From Actinomycetospora lutea (GTDB lineage Bacteria; Actinomycetota; Actinomycetes; Mycobacteriales; Pseudonocardiaceae), in assembly GCF_028737205.1 (NCBI RefSeq), contig NZ_JAQZAL010000002.1:62001-126000 (forward strand): a DNA stretch of 64,000 nucleotides, given 5' to 3'. The notes below the pieces were generated by a model. That model was not told the origin of the DNA. It did no database searches and was given only the letters and a program-made list of their open reading frames with translations. The position numbers were made by a program, and so were the translations under genes. This document shows positions 39,763 through 48,603 of the stretch, in pieces. How positions within the stretch are numbered: the first letter of the stretch is position 1; every line of letters starts with the position of its first letter.

Positions 39763-41166
39763 TCAGCGGGCGGTCTGCGCCGCGAGCGGGTCGAGGGTGG
39801 GTCCGCGCGGGAGGAGGTCGAGCACCGCGCGGGGGGCCGGGCGCGGGGCGCCGAGGCCGAGGGCCGACGCCGCGACCGGATCGGGCACGGGGAAGACCCG
39901 CCCGCCGGCGTCCACGAGCACGGCGGGCCCGCCCGGCGCGCCCGGCGCGCTCGGGACGACGTGGGCCCCGCCGCCCGCCACCCACGCGCCGTCCAGGGGC
40001 GGGCCGGCGAGCGGGGTGGGCTCGGCGGGACCGGGCAGGGCGGGCCCGGCGAACACCGCGGCGGCGCCCGTGGCGTCGGGGCGCACGCACACGGTGGTCG
40101 CGGCGTCGTAGGTCACCGGGCGCGGGAAGGTCGCGGGGTACGCGCGGACGTCGACCACCGCGACCCGCGGGGTGTCGTCGAGGCGCCCGGCCGGCACGGC
40201 GGCGATGCCCGGGTCGGCGGTCGGGTCGGGGTTGGCGAACCGGGCGAGCTGGGCGACGACCGCGGGCACCTCCTGCACCCCGTCGGGGGCCACGAGGAAG
40301 AAGCGGGCGCCGTCGGGGCTCACCACCGCGCCGACGGGGACCCCGAGCGCGGCGGTGCGCGGCTCGGTCGGCGTGGCCCCGGAGCCGGGCACGGTGACGG
40401 GCTGCAGCGGCGGCGCCTCGGGCAGCGTGCCGAGCAGGGCGGGGCTCGCGACCCGCGCGCGGGCGCCGGTGAGCTCCAGCCCGCGCACCACCGCGCCGGC
40501 CTGCGGCGTGATGAGCGCGCGCCGTCCCTCGGTGACCAGCCAGAACCGGTCCTCGACGCGCAGGAGCAGGGCCTCGTCCGGGGCGAGCGGACGTCCCGGC
40601 GAGGGCAGGCCGCCGAGCGCGACCGTCGTCAGCGCGGGGTCGGCGGCCGGGTCGGGCACCGAGGGGTCGAGGGTCACGCGGTCGCAGACCGCCCAGGCGT
40701 CGGGAGCCGGCGCGGCCGGGTCCGGCAGCACCGACGGCGCGCCGGGGATGCCCGCCGGCGCGGTGCGGGGCGCCTCGGCGAGGAGGTCGTCGCGGACCGG
40801 GACCGGCGGGCCGAGGAGGCCGCCGGGGGCGTTGCCCGCCGCCGCCGCGAGCAGCCGGGCCGAGGCCAGGTTGAGCGCGGGGACGAGGCGGTCGGGCCCG
40901 TGGGCGACGGCGTACAGCGCGCCGGAGGGCTCGCCGCGCACCACGGCCTCGTCGCGCCAGCCCTCGTCGCCCCGGACCAGCCCGACCACGGCGAACCCGA
41001 CGAGCGCGAGCACGCCGAGCACCGCGCCGACCAGCAGCGCGCGGTTCTGCCGGCGGCCCGGGTCGTGGCGGGGCGTCGGGTCCCGGCCCACCAGTGCGGA
41101 CTCCAGCCGGCGCACCGCGAACCGGTGCGCCTGCACCTGGGTCGCGGTGGGTGGTGGGAGACGCAT
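39763..41166 (-). CDS. eccB: Type VII secretion component EccB, orphan
   Basis: 467 residues from the ATG at 41166. The N-terminus MRLPPPTATQVQAHRFAVRRLESALVGRD is the characteristic cytoplasmic EccB motif, followed by one membrane helix (about 42-63, ALLVGAVLGVLALVGFAVVGLV) and a large secreted beta-propeller-like region with Cys residues (AVCDRVT and TTVCVRPD) likely disulfide-bonded. The segment DEALLLRVEDRFWLVTEGRRALITP and WLVTEG/VSPDGARFFLVAPDGVQEV repeats are typical. EccB is a core ring component of ESX systems. No eccC, eccD, eccE, mycP or WXG100 gene is in the window. Confidence 0.9.
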   Translation of the reverse strand: MRLPPPTATQVQAHRFAVRRLESALVGRDPTPRHDPGRRQNRALLVGAVLGVLALVGFAVVGLVRGDEGWRDEAVVRGEPSGALYAVAHGPDRLVPALNLASARLLAAAAGNAPGGLLGPPVPVRDDLLAEAPRTAPAGIPGAPSVLPDPAAPAPDAWAVCDRVTLDPSVPDPAADPALTTVALGGLPSPGRPLAPDEALLLRVEDRFWLVTEGRRALITPQAGAVVRGLELTGARARVASPALLGTLPEAPPLQPVTVPGSGATPTEPRTAALGVPVGAVVSPDGARFFLVAPDGVQEVPAVVAQLARFANPDPTADPGIAAVPAGRLDDTPRVAVVDVRAYPATFPRPVTYDAATTVCVRPDATGAAAVFAGPALPGPAEPTPLAGPPLDGAWVAGGGAHVVPSAPGAPGGPAVLVDAGGRVFPVPDPVAASALGLGAPRPAPRAVLDLLPRGPTLDPLAAQTAR

Positions 41167-41230
41167 GGGAAAGAGGAGTACGCCGATAGGGGAGCTCGAC
41201 CCATGGGAGTCCGAGGGCACAGCGCGATGC

Positions 41231-41356
41231 CTACCGCATCCGCGCGCGGCGCGTGGGCCGGTTGCCGCGGCCGAGCGGCACGTCCGGCAGGTCGGCGGGC
41301 CCGCCGATCATGCGCAACGTGCCCCTCGCGGCGACAGGGCCCGGCGCACCGTTCAC
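41231..41356 (-). CDS. Possible 41-residue peptide coupled to the DUF2237 gene
   Basis: A GTG at 41356 overlaps the DUF2237 stop codon (GTGA), the same coupling used by many genes here, and opens a 41-codon frame ending in TAG. The peptide is basic and Pro/Gly-rich (IGGPADLPDVPLGRGNRPTR, then RARMR). No family is recognised; chance is a real possibility in such GC-rich DNA. Confidence 0.25.
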   Translation of the reverse strand: MNGAPGPVAARGTLRMIGGPADLPDVPLGRGNRPTRRARMR

Positions 41357-41709
41357 TCCGGGGCGCGGTGCGCCTCCAGGTCGGCGAGGTCGACCCACTC
41401 CAGGGTGCGGGCGTGGGTGGCCTCGAGGACGACCGGCGGCGCGACGCCGGCGTCGAGGGCCTCCTTCCACCGGCTCGCGCACAGGCACCAGCGGTCGCCG
41501 GGCTTCAGGCCCGGGAACTGCGGGGCCGGGCGCGTCAGGTCGTTGCCCCGGGACGCGCTGAAGCTGAGGAACTCGGCGGTGACGCGGGCGCACACGGTGT
41601 GCACGCCCGCGTCGTCGGCGCCGGTCTCGCAGCACCCGTCGCGGTAGAAGCCGGTGACGGGGTCGTGACTGCAGTCGGCGAGCTCCTCGCCGAGGACGTT
41701 GCGGGCCAT
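41353..41709 (-). CDS. DUF2237 family protein
   Basis: 118 residues from the ATG at 41709 (MARNVLGEELADCSHDP); a GTG three codons upstream is also possible. The family signature is clear: NVLGEELADCSHDPVTGFYRDGCCETG, HTVCARVTAEFLSFS, RGNDLTRPAPQFPGLKPGDRWCLCASRW and the APPVVLEATHARTLEWV end. Five conserved cysteines hint at metal or redox chemistry, but the biochemical role is unknown. It follows mshC with a gap of 24 bases and probably shares its transcript. Confidence 0.85.
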   Translation of the reverse strand: MARNVLGEELADCSHDPVTGFYRDGCCETGADDAGVHTVCARVTAEFLSFSASRGNDLTRPAPQFPGLKPGDRWCLCASRWKEALDAGVAPPVVLEATHARTLEWVDLADLEAHRAPE

Positions 41710-41733
41710 GGGATCCACGTACCCGCGGACGGC

Positions 41734-42984
41734 CTATCGCAGCGGGACGCCGAGCAGCGCGTCGACGGCGTCGGTGATCCGGGCGGGACCCTCGGGGGTC
41801 CAGCCGGCGCCGTCGCGCCGGGCGAGCACCTCGTCGGCCCACGCGTCGAGGGTGGCCAGCGCGCCGGGCGTGTCGAGGTCGTCGGCGAGGTGGGCGCGCA
41901 CGCGGGCGATGGTGTCGTCGGGGTCCGGGCCCGTCGGCGAGCTGGCCGCCTCGCGCCAGCGGTGCAGGCGCGCCTGGCCCGCCGTGAGCAGCTCCGCGGT
42001 CCAGGACCGGTCGGTGCGCCAGTGCCCGGACAGCAGGGCGAGGCGGACGGCCATGGGGTCGACGCGGTCGGCGCGCAGGCGGGAGACGAAGACGAGGTTG
42101 CCCTTCGACTTCGACATCTTCTCGCCGTCGAGGCCGATCATCCCGGCGTGGCAGTAGTGCCGGGCCAGGGGGTGCGCGCCGGTGAGCGCCTCGGCGTGGG
42201 CGGAGCCGAACTCGTGGTGCGGGAAGGCGAGGTCCGAGCCGCCGCCCTGCACGTCGTACTGGTCGCCGAGGCGGTTCAGCGCGATCGCGGCGCACTCGAC
42301 GTGCCAGCCGGGGCGACCCTCGCCGAGGTCGGAGGCCCAGTGCGGCTCGCCGTCGCGGGCCATGCGCCACAGCAGCGCGTCGAGCGGGTGGCGCTTGCCG
42401 ACCCGGTCGGGGTCGCCGCCGCGCTGCGGGAAGACCTCGAGCATGCGCGCCTCGGAGTAGCGCGAGACGTAGCCGAAGTCCCGGGTCGCGGTGTGGTCGT
42501 GGTAGACGTCCGGGAACTGCTCGTCGTCGGCGCGGTAGGCCGCGCCGCTGGCCAGGAGCTTGCCCACCAGCTCGCTGATCTCGTCGACGGCCTCGACGGC
42601 GCCGATGAACTCGCGCGGCGGGAGGATCCGCAGCGCCGACATGTCCTCGCGGAACAGCGCGGTCTCGCGCATCCCGAGGACCACCCAGTCGTCGCTGTCG
42701 CGCTCGGCCCGCTCGAGCAGCGGGTCGTCGATGTCGGTGACGTTCTGGACGTAGTGCACGTCATGACCCGCATCGAGCCAGAGGCGGTTGATCAGGTCGA
42801 ACGCCAGGTAGGTCGCGGCGTGCCCGAGGTGGGTGGCGTCGTAGGGCGTGATCCCGCAGACGTACATCTTCGCCGTCGACCCGGGCGAGGTCGGCCGGAT
42901 GCTGTCGCTCGCGGTGTCGTGCAGGCGCAGCGGGGGCGGGCTTCCGGGGACCCGCGGGATGTCGACCGATGACCAGGCTCGCAT
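41734..42984 (-). CDS. mshC: L-cysteine:GlcN-Ins ligase MshC (mycothiol synthesis)
   Basis: 416 residues. A cysteinyl-tRNA-synthetase-like catalytic domain without the tRNA-binding end: [20 protein letters not shown] contains the Zn Cys and the HIGH-type [19 protein letters not shown] and [11 protein letters not shown] supply other Zn ligands, and MSKSKGN is the KMSKS loop. The W residue in MRAWSS and [16 protein letters not shown] match MshC, not CysS. It adenylates cysteine and joins it to GlcN-Ins in the penultimate step of mycothiol synthesis. TAGGCT 7 bases before the ATG suggests leaderless translation. Confidence 0.95.
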   Translation of the reverse strand: MRAWSSVDIPRVPGSPPPLRLHDTASDSIRPTSPGSTAKMYVCGITPYDATHLGHAATYLAFDLINRLWLDAGHDVHYVQNVTDIDDPLLERAERDSDDWVVLGMRETALFREDMSALRILPPREFIGAVEAVDEISELVGKLLASGAAYRADDEQFPDVYHDHTATRDFGYVSRYSEARMLEVFPQRGGDPDRVGKRHPLDALLWRMARDGEPHWASDLGEGRPGWHVECAAIALNRLGDQYDVQGGGSDLAFPHHEFGSAHAEALTGAHPLARHYCHAGMIGLDGEKMSKSKGNLVFVSRLRADRVDPMAVRLALLSGHWRTDRSWTAELLTAGQARLHRWREAASSPTGPDPDDTIARVRAHLADDLDTPGALATLDAWADEVLARRDGAGWTPEGPARITDAVDALLGVPLR

Positions 42985-42991
42985 GGTCACG

Positions 42992-42997
42992 AGCCTA
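42992..42997 (-). promoter_or_regulatory. -10 hexamer of mshC, leaderless configuration
   Basis: Minus-strand TAGGCT is followed by CGTGACC and the mshC ATG. The remaining about 285 bases up to the VWA gene stop (43284) show no gene I can support, only a short CACCC-ATCA-GGGTG hairpin near 43243-43256 that might end the VWA transcript. Confidence 0.6.
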
Positions 42998-43283
42998 AGC
43001 CCGGCGACGCGCGGCGTCCGGTGCTCGTGGCGAACCGCTCGCGCGCGGCACGCGAACACCGGTGTGGAACCCCGGCCGGGTCGTGTCAGCAGGGTCGTCG
43101 TGGGCGAGCACGTCGTCCCTGCACGGGATGACGGACCCGGCCGGGGTGGCCGGGAGCCGCGGGGGGGATCGGCTCCAGCCACGGTCGAGCGTACGCGGTG
43201 TCGCCCCCCGTGGTCGTGACGCCCGAGTGCGGTGTCGGCGTTCACCCATCAGGGTGTTCGCCCCTCGTCCGATGTGCGCAGCG

Positions 43284-45266
43284 TCAGCGTCTCCGGCGGC
43301 TCGCGAGGTAGTCGCTCACCACGGCGGCGCCGAGCCCGTCGAGGTCGGGGTTCACCACCCGTCCGCCGGCGCGCCGGGCGACGAGGTCCACGAACGCCTC
43401 CAGGCGCGGGTCCTCCCCGAGCATGAAGACGGTCAGCGCCGCGTTCAGCCGCGCCAGCGCGTCGACCTCCCCGAGCGTCGCCCGCAGCGTCTCCGGGCTC
43501 GGCGGGTAGTCGAACACCGCGTGCCCGTCGGGCTCGAGGTGCGCGGTCGGCTCGCCGTCGGTGACGACCAGGACGACCGGCGCCGCGTCGGCGTTCTTGC
43601 GCAGGTGCCGTCCGGCGAGCAGGAGCGCGTGGTGCAGGTTCGTGCCCTGCTCCCAGGCCCCCTCGAGCGCGGTCAGCTCGCCCAGGTCGACCTCCTTGGC
43701 GTGGCGCCCGAAGGTGACCAGCTGCAGCGCGTCGCCCCGGAACCGCGTCGAGACGAGGTGGTGCAGCGCCAGGGCGGTGCGCTTCATCGGCACCCACCGG
43801 CCGTCGGCCACCATCGACCACGAGGTGTCGACGCACAGCGCCACCGCGGCGCGGGTCCGCTGCTCGGTCTCGACGATCTCCACGTCGGTGACGTCGAGGG
43901 CCCGCGCGTCGCCCGAGGCGTGCCGCATCTCGGCGTTGAGCAGCGTCCGGGGCACGTCCCACTGCTCCGTGTCGCCGAACGACCAGGGCCGCGTGGCACC
44001 GGTGGCCTCCCCCGCGGCGCCGGATCGCTGCGTCTCCCGCTCGCCTCGCCGTGTCGACAGCGAGCCGACGACGTCGCGCAACGACGACTGCCCGAGCTGG
44101 CGCAGCGCCTTGGGCGAGAGCATCAACGAGCCGTCGGCCGCACGCTGGAACACACCCTGCCGCTCGAGCTCGCGCTGGAGCTCCGCCAGGCGCTGCGCAT
44201 CGACGCGGGCCTGCTCGCCGAGCGTCGCCTCGAGCGCCTCGAGGTCGATGTCCTCCATGCGCGCGCCCGGGTACGACTGCGAGAGCTGCTCGGCCAGGGC
44301 GTCCATCTGCCCGAGCTCCTCCATGGCGCGGGTCGCCTCGCCCATGCCGAGCGGGTCCTCGCCGCGGAAGCGGCCGCGGCCCTGCCAGTCCTCGCCGGGG
44401 CGCAGTCCCTGCAGCTGCTGGTCGAGCCGGCCGAGCTGCTCGGCCAGGCGCGGGTCGCCGAAGGCCTGCTGCATGAGGCCCTCGAGCTCGGCGCGCTGCT
44501 CGGCCGACAGCGAGTTCATCATCCGCTGGGCCGCCGCCGACCGTTCCGCGAGCAGGTCGATCAGCTCGTCGGTGGTCTGCGGGTTCTCCGGGAAGTACTG
44601 GCCGTGCTTGCCCATGAACTCGCGGAACTGGTCCGTGGTGTCCTCGCCGCGCCCGTGGGCCTCGAGCAGGTCGTTGAGGTCGGAGATCATCTCCCGGACG
44701 GCCTCGACGTCCTGCGGGGTGGCGTTCTCCATCGCCTGCTTCATGCCCTGGAAGCGCTGGTCGAGCGCCTCCCGGCCGAGCAGGTCGCGGATCTGCTCGT
44801 ACGCCTGGCGCGCCTCGGCGTTGCGCCAGTCGTAGGACTCGAGCTCGCGCACGGCGCCCGCCGGCGACGGGGGCAGGGCGTCGAGCTGCATCTCGCGGAA
44901 CCGCGCGTCGTCGGACTCCTCGGCCTGCAGCGAGTTCCGCTCCGCCTCGAGCGCCTGCTCGAGCAGCTCGCGGACCTCCTGCAGGGTGCCGTCGAGGCGG
45001 TGGGTGCGCTGCAGCCGGCTGCGCCGCTCGTTGAGCCGGCGCATGAGGTCGTCGAGACCCCGCTGCTCTCCCATCCCGCGGCGCATCAGCTCCTGCATCG
45101 CCCGCCGCGGCGACGTGCCCTCCATGACGTCGCGGCCCAGCTCGTCCATCGCCTCGCGCAGGTCGAAGGGCGGGGCGAGCGGGTCGGGGCCGTCGTCGTA
45201 CCGCCCGTAGGAGTAGCGCCCGCTGCCGGGCCCCTGCCCCTCCGGGCCGGTGGGGTCAGCCACCAT
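43284..45266 (-). CDS. VWA-domain protein of the CoxE/BchD-like type
   Basis: 660 residues. About 400 residues of charged, helical, Gln/Glu/Arg-rich sequence (for example RRAMQELMRRGMGEQRGLDDLMRRLNERRSR, split; LEELGQMDALAEQL) precede a von Willebrand factor A domain with a full MIDAS: AALCVDTSWSMVADG (DxSxS), the central Thr near QGTNLHHALLLAGRHL, and VLVVTDGEPTAH. The stop of the upstream AAA+ gene overlaps its start by 11 bases, giving the typical MoxR-type AAA+/VWA chaperone pair that remodels or inserts cofactors into a partner complex. The client is unknown; no metalloenzyme gene is adjacent. Confidence 0.85.
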   Translation of the reverse strand: MVADPTGPEGQGPGSGRYSYGRYDDGPDPLAPPFDLREAMDELGRDVMEGTSPRRAMQELMRRGMGEQRGLDDLMRRLNERRSRLQRTHRLDGTLQEVRELLEQALEAERNSLQAEESDDARFREMQLDALPPSPAGAVRELESYDWRNAEARQAYEQIRDLLGREALDQRFQGMKQAMENATPQDVEAVREMISDLNDLLEAHGRGEDTTDQFREFMGKHGQYFPENPQTTDELIDLLAERSAAAQRMMNSLSAEQRAELEGLMQQAFGDPRLAEQLGRLDQQLQGLRPGEDWQGRGRFRGEDPLGMGEATRAMEELGQMDALAEQLSQSYPGARMEDIDLEALEATLGEQARVDAQRLAELQRELERQGVFQRAADGSLMLSPKALRQLGQSSLRDVVGSLSTRRGERETQRSGAAGEATGATRPWSFGDTEQWDVPRTLLNAEMRHASGDARALDVTDVEIVETEQRTRAAVALCVDTSWSMVADGRWVPMKRTALALHHLVSTRFRGDALQLVTFGRHAKEVDLGELTALEGAWEQGTNLHHALLLAGRHLRKNADAAPVVLVVTDGEPTAHLEPDGHAVFDYPPSPETLRATLGEVDALARLNAALTVFMLGEDPRLEAFVDLVARRAGGRVVNPDLDGLGAAVVSDYLASRRRR

Positions 45267-46725
45267 AGGCCACCGTCCCGTCCTCGGCGTCCCCGCTGTA
45301 CAGGCTGTCCTTCGCGAGCTTGCGGGTGAGGTAGAGGTGCTCGAGCGCGAGCTCGACGGCGCTGGCCAGCGGTCCGGGAGCCTCCGTGCCCGCGGCGCCG
45401 AGGCGCTCGGCCACCGTGTAGACCACCGAGATCGAGGGCAGCGCGTCGACCACCTGGCGGGCGGCGACGCGGTCGCCGGTGACCACGCGGCGGGAGCCCT
45501 CGAGCGCGGACACCCCGTCGGCCAGCGGGGTCAGGTCGACCCCGGCCAGGCGGGCGCGGGCGGTCTCGGTGATCGAGCGGCGCAGCAGGTGGGTGAGGAG
45601 CTCGGCCTCGCGGCCCTCCTCCCCCGATTCGAACTCGAGCTTGCCGCGCAGCACCGGCGGCACCGACTCGAGGTCGACGGGCCGGGCCACGGCGACCTCC
45701 TCACCGGTGACCGCGGCGCGGCGCAGCGCGGCGGCCGCGACGGTCTCGGCCGCGGCGATCGTGAAGCGCGCGGACACGCCGCTGCGCTGGTCGACCGCGC
45801 TGGACTGGCGCAGGTGGCGGGTGAAGCGCGCGAGGACCTCGACCAGGTGGTCGGGCACCTCGGCGACGAGGTGGGCCTCCTGGCGTGCCAGGGCGATCTC
45901 GCCGGCGACCTCGAGCGGGTAGTGGGTGCGGACCTCGGCCCCGAACCGGTCCTTGAGCGGGGTGATGATCCGCCCGCGGTTGGTGTAGTCCTCGGGGTTC
46001 GCGCTGGCCACGAGCATGATGTCCAGCGGCAGCCGCAGCGTGTAGCCGCGGACCTGGATGTCGCGCTCCTCCATGACGTTGAGCAGCGCCACCTGGATGC
46101 GCTCGGCGAGGTCGGGCAGCTCGTTGATCGTCACGATGCCGCGGTGCGCCCGCGGGACGAGGCCGTAGTGGATGGTCTCGGGGTCACCCAGGCTGCGGCC
46201 CTCGGCGACCTTGACCGGGTCGACGTCGCCGATGAGGTCGGCGACGCTCGTGTCGGGCGTCGCCAGCTTCTCGGCGTAGCGCTCGGAGCGGTGCCGCCAG
46301 GTGATCGGCAGGTCGTCGCCCAGCTCGGCGACACGGCGCCGGCTCGCCGGGGTGATCGGGTCGGCCGGATGCTCGCCGAGCTCGGAGCCGGCGATGACGG
46401 GCGTCCACTCGTCGAGCAGGCCCACGAGGCTGCGCAGCAGCCGGGTCTTGCCCTGACCGCGCTCGCCGAGCAGGACGACGTCGTGCCCGGCGAGGACCGC
46501 GCGCTCGAACTGGGGCAGCACGGTGCGGTCGAACCCGACGATCCCCGGCCAGGGGTCGCTGCCGTTCTGGGAGCCGTCGCGCAGGCGAGCGAGCAGGTTG
46601 TCGCGCAGCTCGGTCCGCACGCTGCGGACCGCCGCCGCCGGGTGGCCGCTGCGGGCCAGCTCGCCGGCGGTGGTCGGGAGACCAGAGGGAACGGTGGGAA
46701 CGGAGGGAGCAGCAGGAGAGCTCAC
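45256..46725 (-). CDS. MoxR/Mg-chelatase-like AAA+ ATPase
   Basis: 489 residues. GHDVVLLGERGQGKTRLLRSL holds a Walker A (GERGQGKT), GIVTINELPDLAERIQVALLNVMEERDIQVRGY holds a Walker B with NE in place of DE, and LVASANPEDYTNRGRIITPLKDRFGAEV includes sensor 1 and the Arg finger. The Mg-chelatase-like insertion pattern (CIDQ-like DP.KVAEGRSLGDPETIHYGLVPRAHRG) fits the ChlI/MoxR branch. It works with the VWA protein encoded immediately downstream. Start ATG at 46725 with a Pro/Ser leader; a later start is possible. Confidence 0.87.
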   Translation of the reverse strand: MSSPAAPSVPTVPSGLPTTAGELARSGHPAAAVRSVRTELRDNLLARLRDGSQNGSDPWPGIVGFDRTVLPQFERAVLAGHDVVLLGERGQGKTRLLRSLVGLLDEWTPVIAGSELGEHPADPITPASRRRVAELGDDLPITWRHRSERYAEKLATPDTSVADLIGDVDPVKVAEGRSLGDPETIHYGLVPRAHRGIVTINELPDLAERIQVALLNVMEERDIQVRGYTLRLPLDIMLVASANPEDYTNRGRIITPLKDRFGAEVRTHYPLEVAGEIALARQEAHLVAEVPDHLVEVLARFTRHLRQSSAVDQRSGVSARFTIAAAETVAAAALRRAAVTGEEVAVARPVDLESVPPVLRGKLEFESGEEGREAELLTHLLRRSITETARARLAGVDLTPLADGVSALEGSRRVVTGDRVAARQVVDALPSISVVYTVAERLGAAGTEAPGPLASAVELALEHLYLTRKLAKDSLYSGDAEDGTVAYGG

Positions 46726-46767
46726 CGCTCCACGCTACGTCGCCGATCGTGATCCGGCTCCCCGCTC

Positions 46768-46967
46768 GTGCCCGGACCGGCGACGGCGGTGGTCGCGTTG
46801 GGGGTCAGCGCCGCGTGCGCGGCGATGGGCGTGGCGACCACGACGTCTACGGCGACACGGCGGGCGCCGAGCTGCGGCTGATCACGTGCGGGGGCGCGCT
46901 CGACGCGAGCGGGCGCTCCTCCGAGGACGACGTCATCGTCGTCGCCCACCTCACGGGCCGGGGCTGA
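46768..46967 (+). pseudogene. Decayed sortase (class E/F-like) fragment
   Basis: One frame from a GTG at 46768 gives a short hydrophobic anchor (ATAVVALGVSAACAAMGVAT) then hits a stop; a second frame to 46967 gives DVYGDTAGAELRLITCGG followed by ALDASGRSSEDDVIVVAHL. The LRLITCGG segment with catalytic Cys and downstream V-V-A strand is the hallmark C-terminus of actinobacterial class F sortases. The catalytic His region of about 100 residues is missing and the two parts are out of frame. I infer an internal deletion plus frameshift. It fills most of the 300-base gap between the divergent AAA+ and SDR genes. Confidence 0.6.
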
Positions 46968-47011
46968 CCGGCACCGTCGAGGTGTCGGCGAGCGCCTCGG
47001 AGCCCGCGAAG

Positions 47012-47017
47012 TAGCGT
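47012..47017 (+). promoter_or_regulatory. -10 hexamer of the SDR gene, leaderless configuration
   Basis: TAGCGT is followed by 8 bases and the ATG at 47026. No ribosome-binding site is present. Confidence 0.5.
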
Positions 47018-47025
47018 CGTGCGCC

Positions 47026-47772
47026 ATGGGCAGGATGGACGACAGGGTCGCGATCGTGACCGGCGCCGGCCGGGGCATCGGGCGGGCGATCGCCGAGAAG
47101 CTCGGCGCCGAGGGCGCGACCGTCGTCGCCACCGACGTCGACGGCGACACCGCGGCGGCGACCGCGGCCGCGCTCGGGGGCGGCGCGCTCGGGCTCGCCA
47201 CCGACGTCGCGTCCCGCGCCTCGGTGGAGGAGATGGTCGGCACCGTCCGCGAGCGGTTCGGGCGCATCGACGTGCTGGTCAACAACGCCGGCTGGGACAA
47301 GGCCGGGCCGTTCGTCGACTCCGACCCCGCCGACTGGGACAAGGTCATCGCGATCAACCTCTACGGGGTGCTGCACACCTCGAAGGCCGTCCTGCCGATC
47401 ATGGCCGAGCAGGGGGGCGGCCGTGTCGTCAACCTCGCCTCCGACGCCGGCCGGGTCGGCTCCTCCGGCGAGGCCGTCTACTCCGCGGCCAAGGGCGGGG
47501 TCATCGCCTTCACCAAGACCTGCGCCCGCGAGATGGCCCGCCACGGGATCGGCGTCAACTGCGTCTGCCCGGGCCCCACGGACACCGCGCTGTTCGCCGA
47601 GTTCGCCGGCGACAGCCCGAAGCTGCGCGAGGCGCTGACCAAGGCCATCCCCCTGCGCCGCCTCGCGCAGCCCGAGGACCTCGCGGGCGCCGTCGCCTTC
47701 CTCGCCTCCGAGGAGGCCGCCTACATCACGGGCCAGACGCTGAGCGTCAGCGGCGGGCTGTCGATGAGCTGA
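47026..47772 (+). CDS. SDR-family dehydrogenase resembling BadH (2-hydroxycyclohexanecarboxyl-CoA dehydrogenase)
   Basis: 248 residues. Cofactor loop TGAGRGIG, DVDG at the end of beta 2, NNAG, catalytic Ser in ASDAGRVGSSGEAVYSAAKGG with Tyr/Lys in YSAAK. Several stretches closely match what I recall of BadH from cyclohexanecarboxylate degradation: NNAGWDKAGPF, SDAGRVGSSGEAVY, NCVCPGPTDTALF and ITGQTLSVSGGLSM. A 3-hydroxyacyl-CoA dehydrogenase acting on a cyclic acyl-CoA is therefore likely but not proven. It precedes an enoyl-CoA hydratase-like gene by 33 bases. Confidence 0.82.
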   Translation: MGRMDDRVAIVTGAGRGIGRAIAEKLGAEGATVVATDVDGDTAAATAAALGGGALGLATDVASRASVEEMVGTVRERFGRIDVLVNNAGWDKAGPFVDSDPADWDKVIAINLYGVLHTSKAVLPIMAEQGGGRVVNLASDAGRVGSSGEAVYSAAKGGVIAFTKTCAREMARHGIGVNCVCPGPTDTALFAEFAGDSPKLREALTKAIPLRRLAQPEDLAGAVAFLASEEAAYITGQTLSVSGGLSMS

Positions 47773-47805
47773 GCACGACCACCGACCGCGACGAGGGAGT
47801 CGACG

Positions 47806-48603
47806 TTGTACGAGGACTACCAGCAGCTGACCTTCGAGCGCCGCGACCACGGCGTCCTGCTCATCACGATCGACCGTCCCGACAAGTACAACGCCGCCGA
47901 CGAGGTGCTCCACGGCGAGCTCGCCCGCGTGTGGCGCGACGTGTCCGCCGACGAGCGGACCCGCGTCGCGGTGATCACCGGGGCCGGGAAGGCGTTCTCC
48001 GCGGGCGGCGACCTCGCCATGGTCGAGCGGATGGCCGGCGACTACGACCGCGTCCAGCACATGCTCCGCGAGATGTCCGACCTGGTCTACAACATCATCG
48101 ACTGCGAGAAGCCGATCATCTCGGCGATCAACGGGGTCGCGGTCGGGGCGGGGGTCGTCGTGGCCCTGCTCGCCGACATCGCGATCGCCGCCGAGGACGC
48201 CAGGCTCGGCGACGGGCACGTCAAGCTCGGGGTGGCGGCGGGCGACCACGCCGCGATCATCTGGCCCCTGCTCGCCGGCATGGCCAAGGCGCGCTACTAC
48301 CTGCTCACCGGTGAGATGGTCACCGGGGCCGAGGCGGAGCGCTTCGGCATGGTGGCCAAGGCCCTGCCCCGCGACCAGGTGCTCGACGAGGCCCTGCGCG
48401 TCGCCGACACCCTGGGCACCGGCGCCCAGCAGGCCATCCGCCTGACCAAGCGCAGCCTCAACAACTGGCTGCGCAGCGCCGGGCCGACCTTCGACCAGTC
48501 GGCGGCCTACGAGATGCTGACCTTCCTGGGCCCCGACGTCGTCGAGGGCTACACGGCGCTGCGCGAGAAGCGGGAGCCGCGGTTCCCGTCGGCCGCCGAC
48601 TGA
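47806..48603 (+). CDS. Enoyl-CoA hydratase/isomerase family protein
   Basis: 265 residues from a TTG at 47806, preceded by GAGGGAG. Crotonase fold signs: [22 protein letters not shown], the first oxyanion segment [17 protein letters not shown], the second [42 protein letters not shown], and a C-terminal KREPRF tail. Where hydratases have a Glu before LG, this has His (DGHVKLG), so it may not be a standard hydratase. Paired with the BadH-like gene, it could be a ring-cleaving or side-chain enzyme in alicyclic acid degradation; that link is inference. Confidence 0.8.
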   Translation: MYEDYQQLTFERRDHGVLLITIDRPDKYNAADEVLHGELARVWRDVSADERTRVAVITGAGKAFSAGGDLAMVERMAGDYDRVQHMLREMSDLVYNIIDCEKPIISAINGVAVGAGVVVALLADIAIAAEDARLGDGHVKLGVAAGDHAAIIWPLLAGMAKARYYLLTGEMVTGAEAERFGMVAKALPRDQVLDEALRVADTLGTGAQQAIRLTKRSLNNWLRSAGPTFDQSAAYEMLTFLGPDVVEGYTALREKREPRFPSAAD

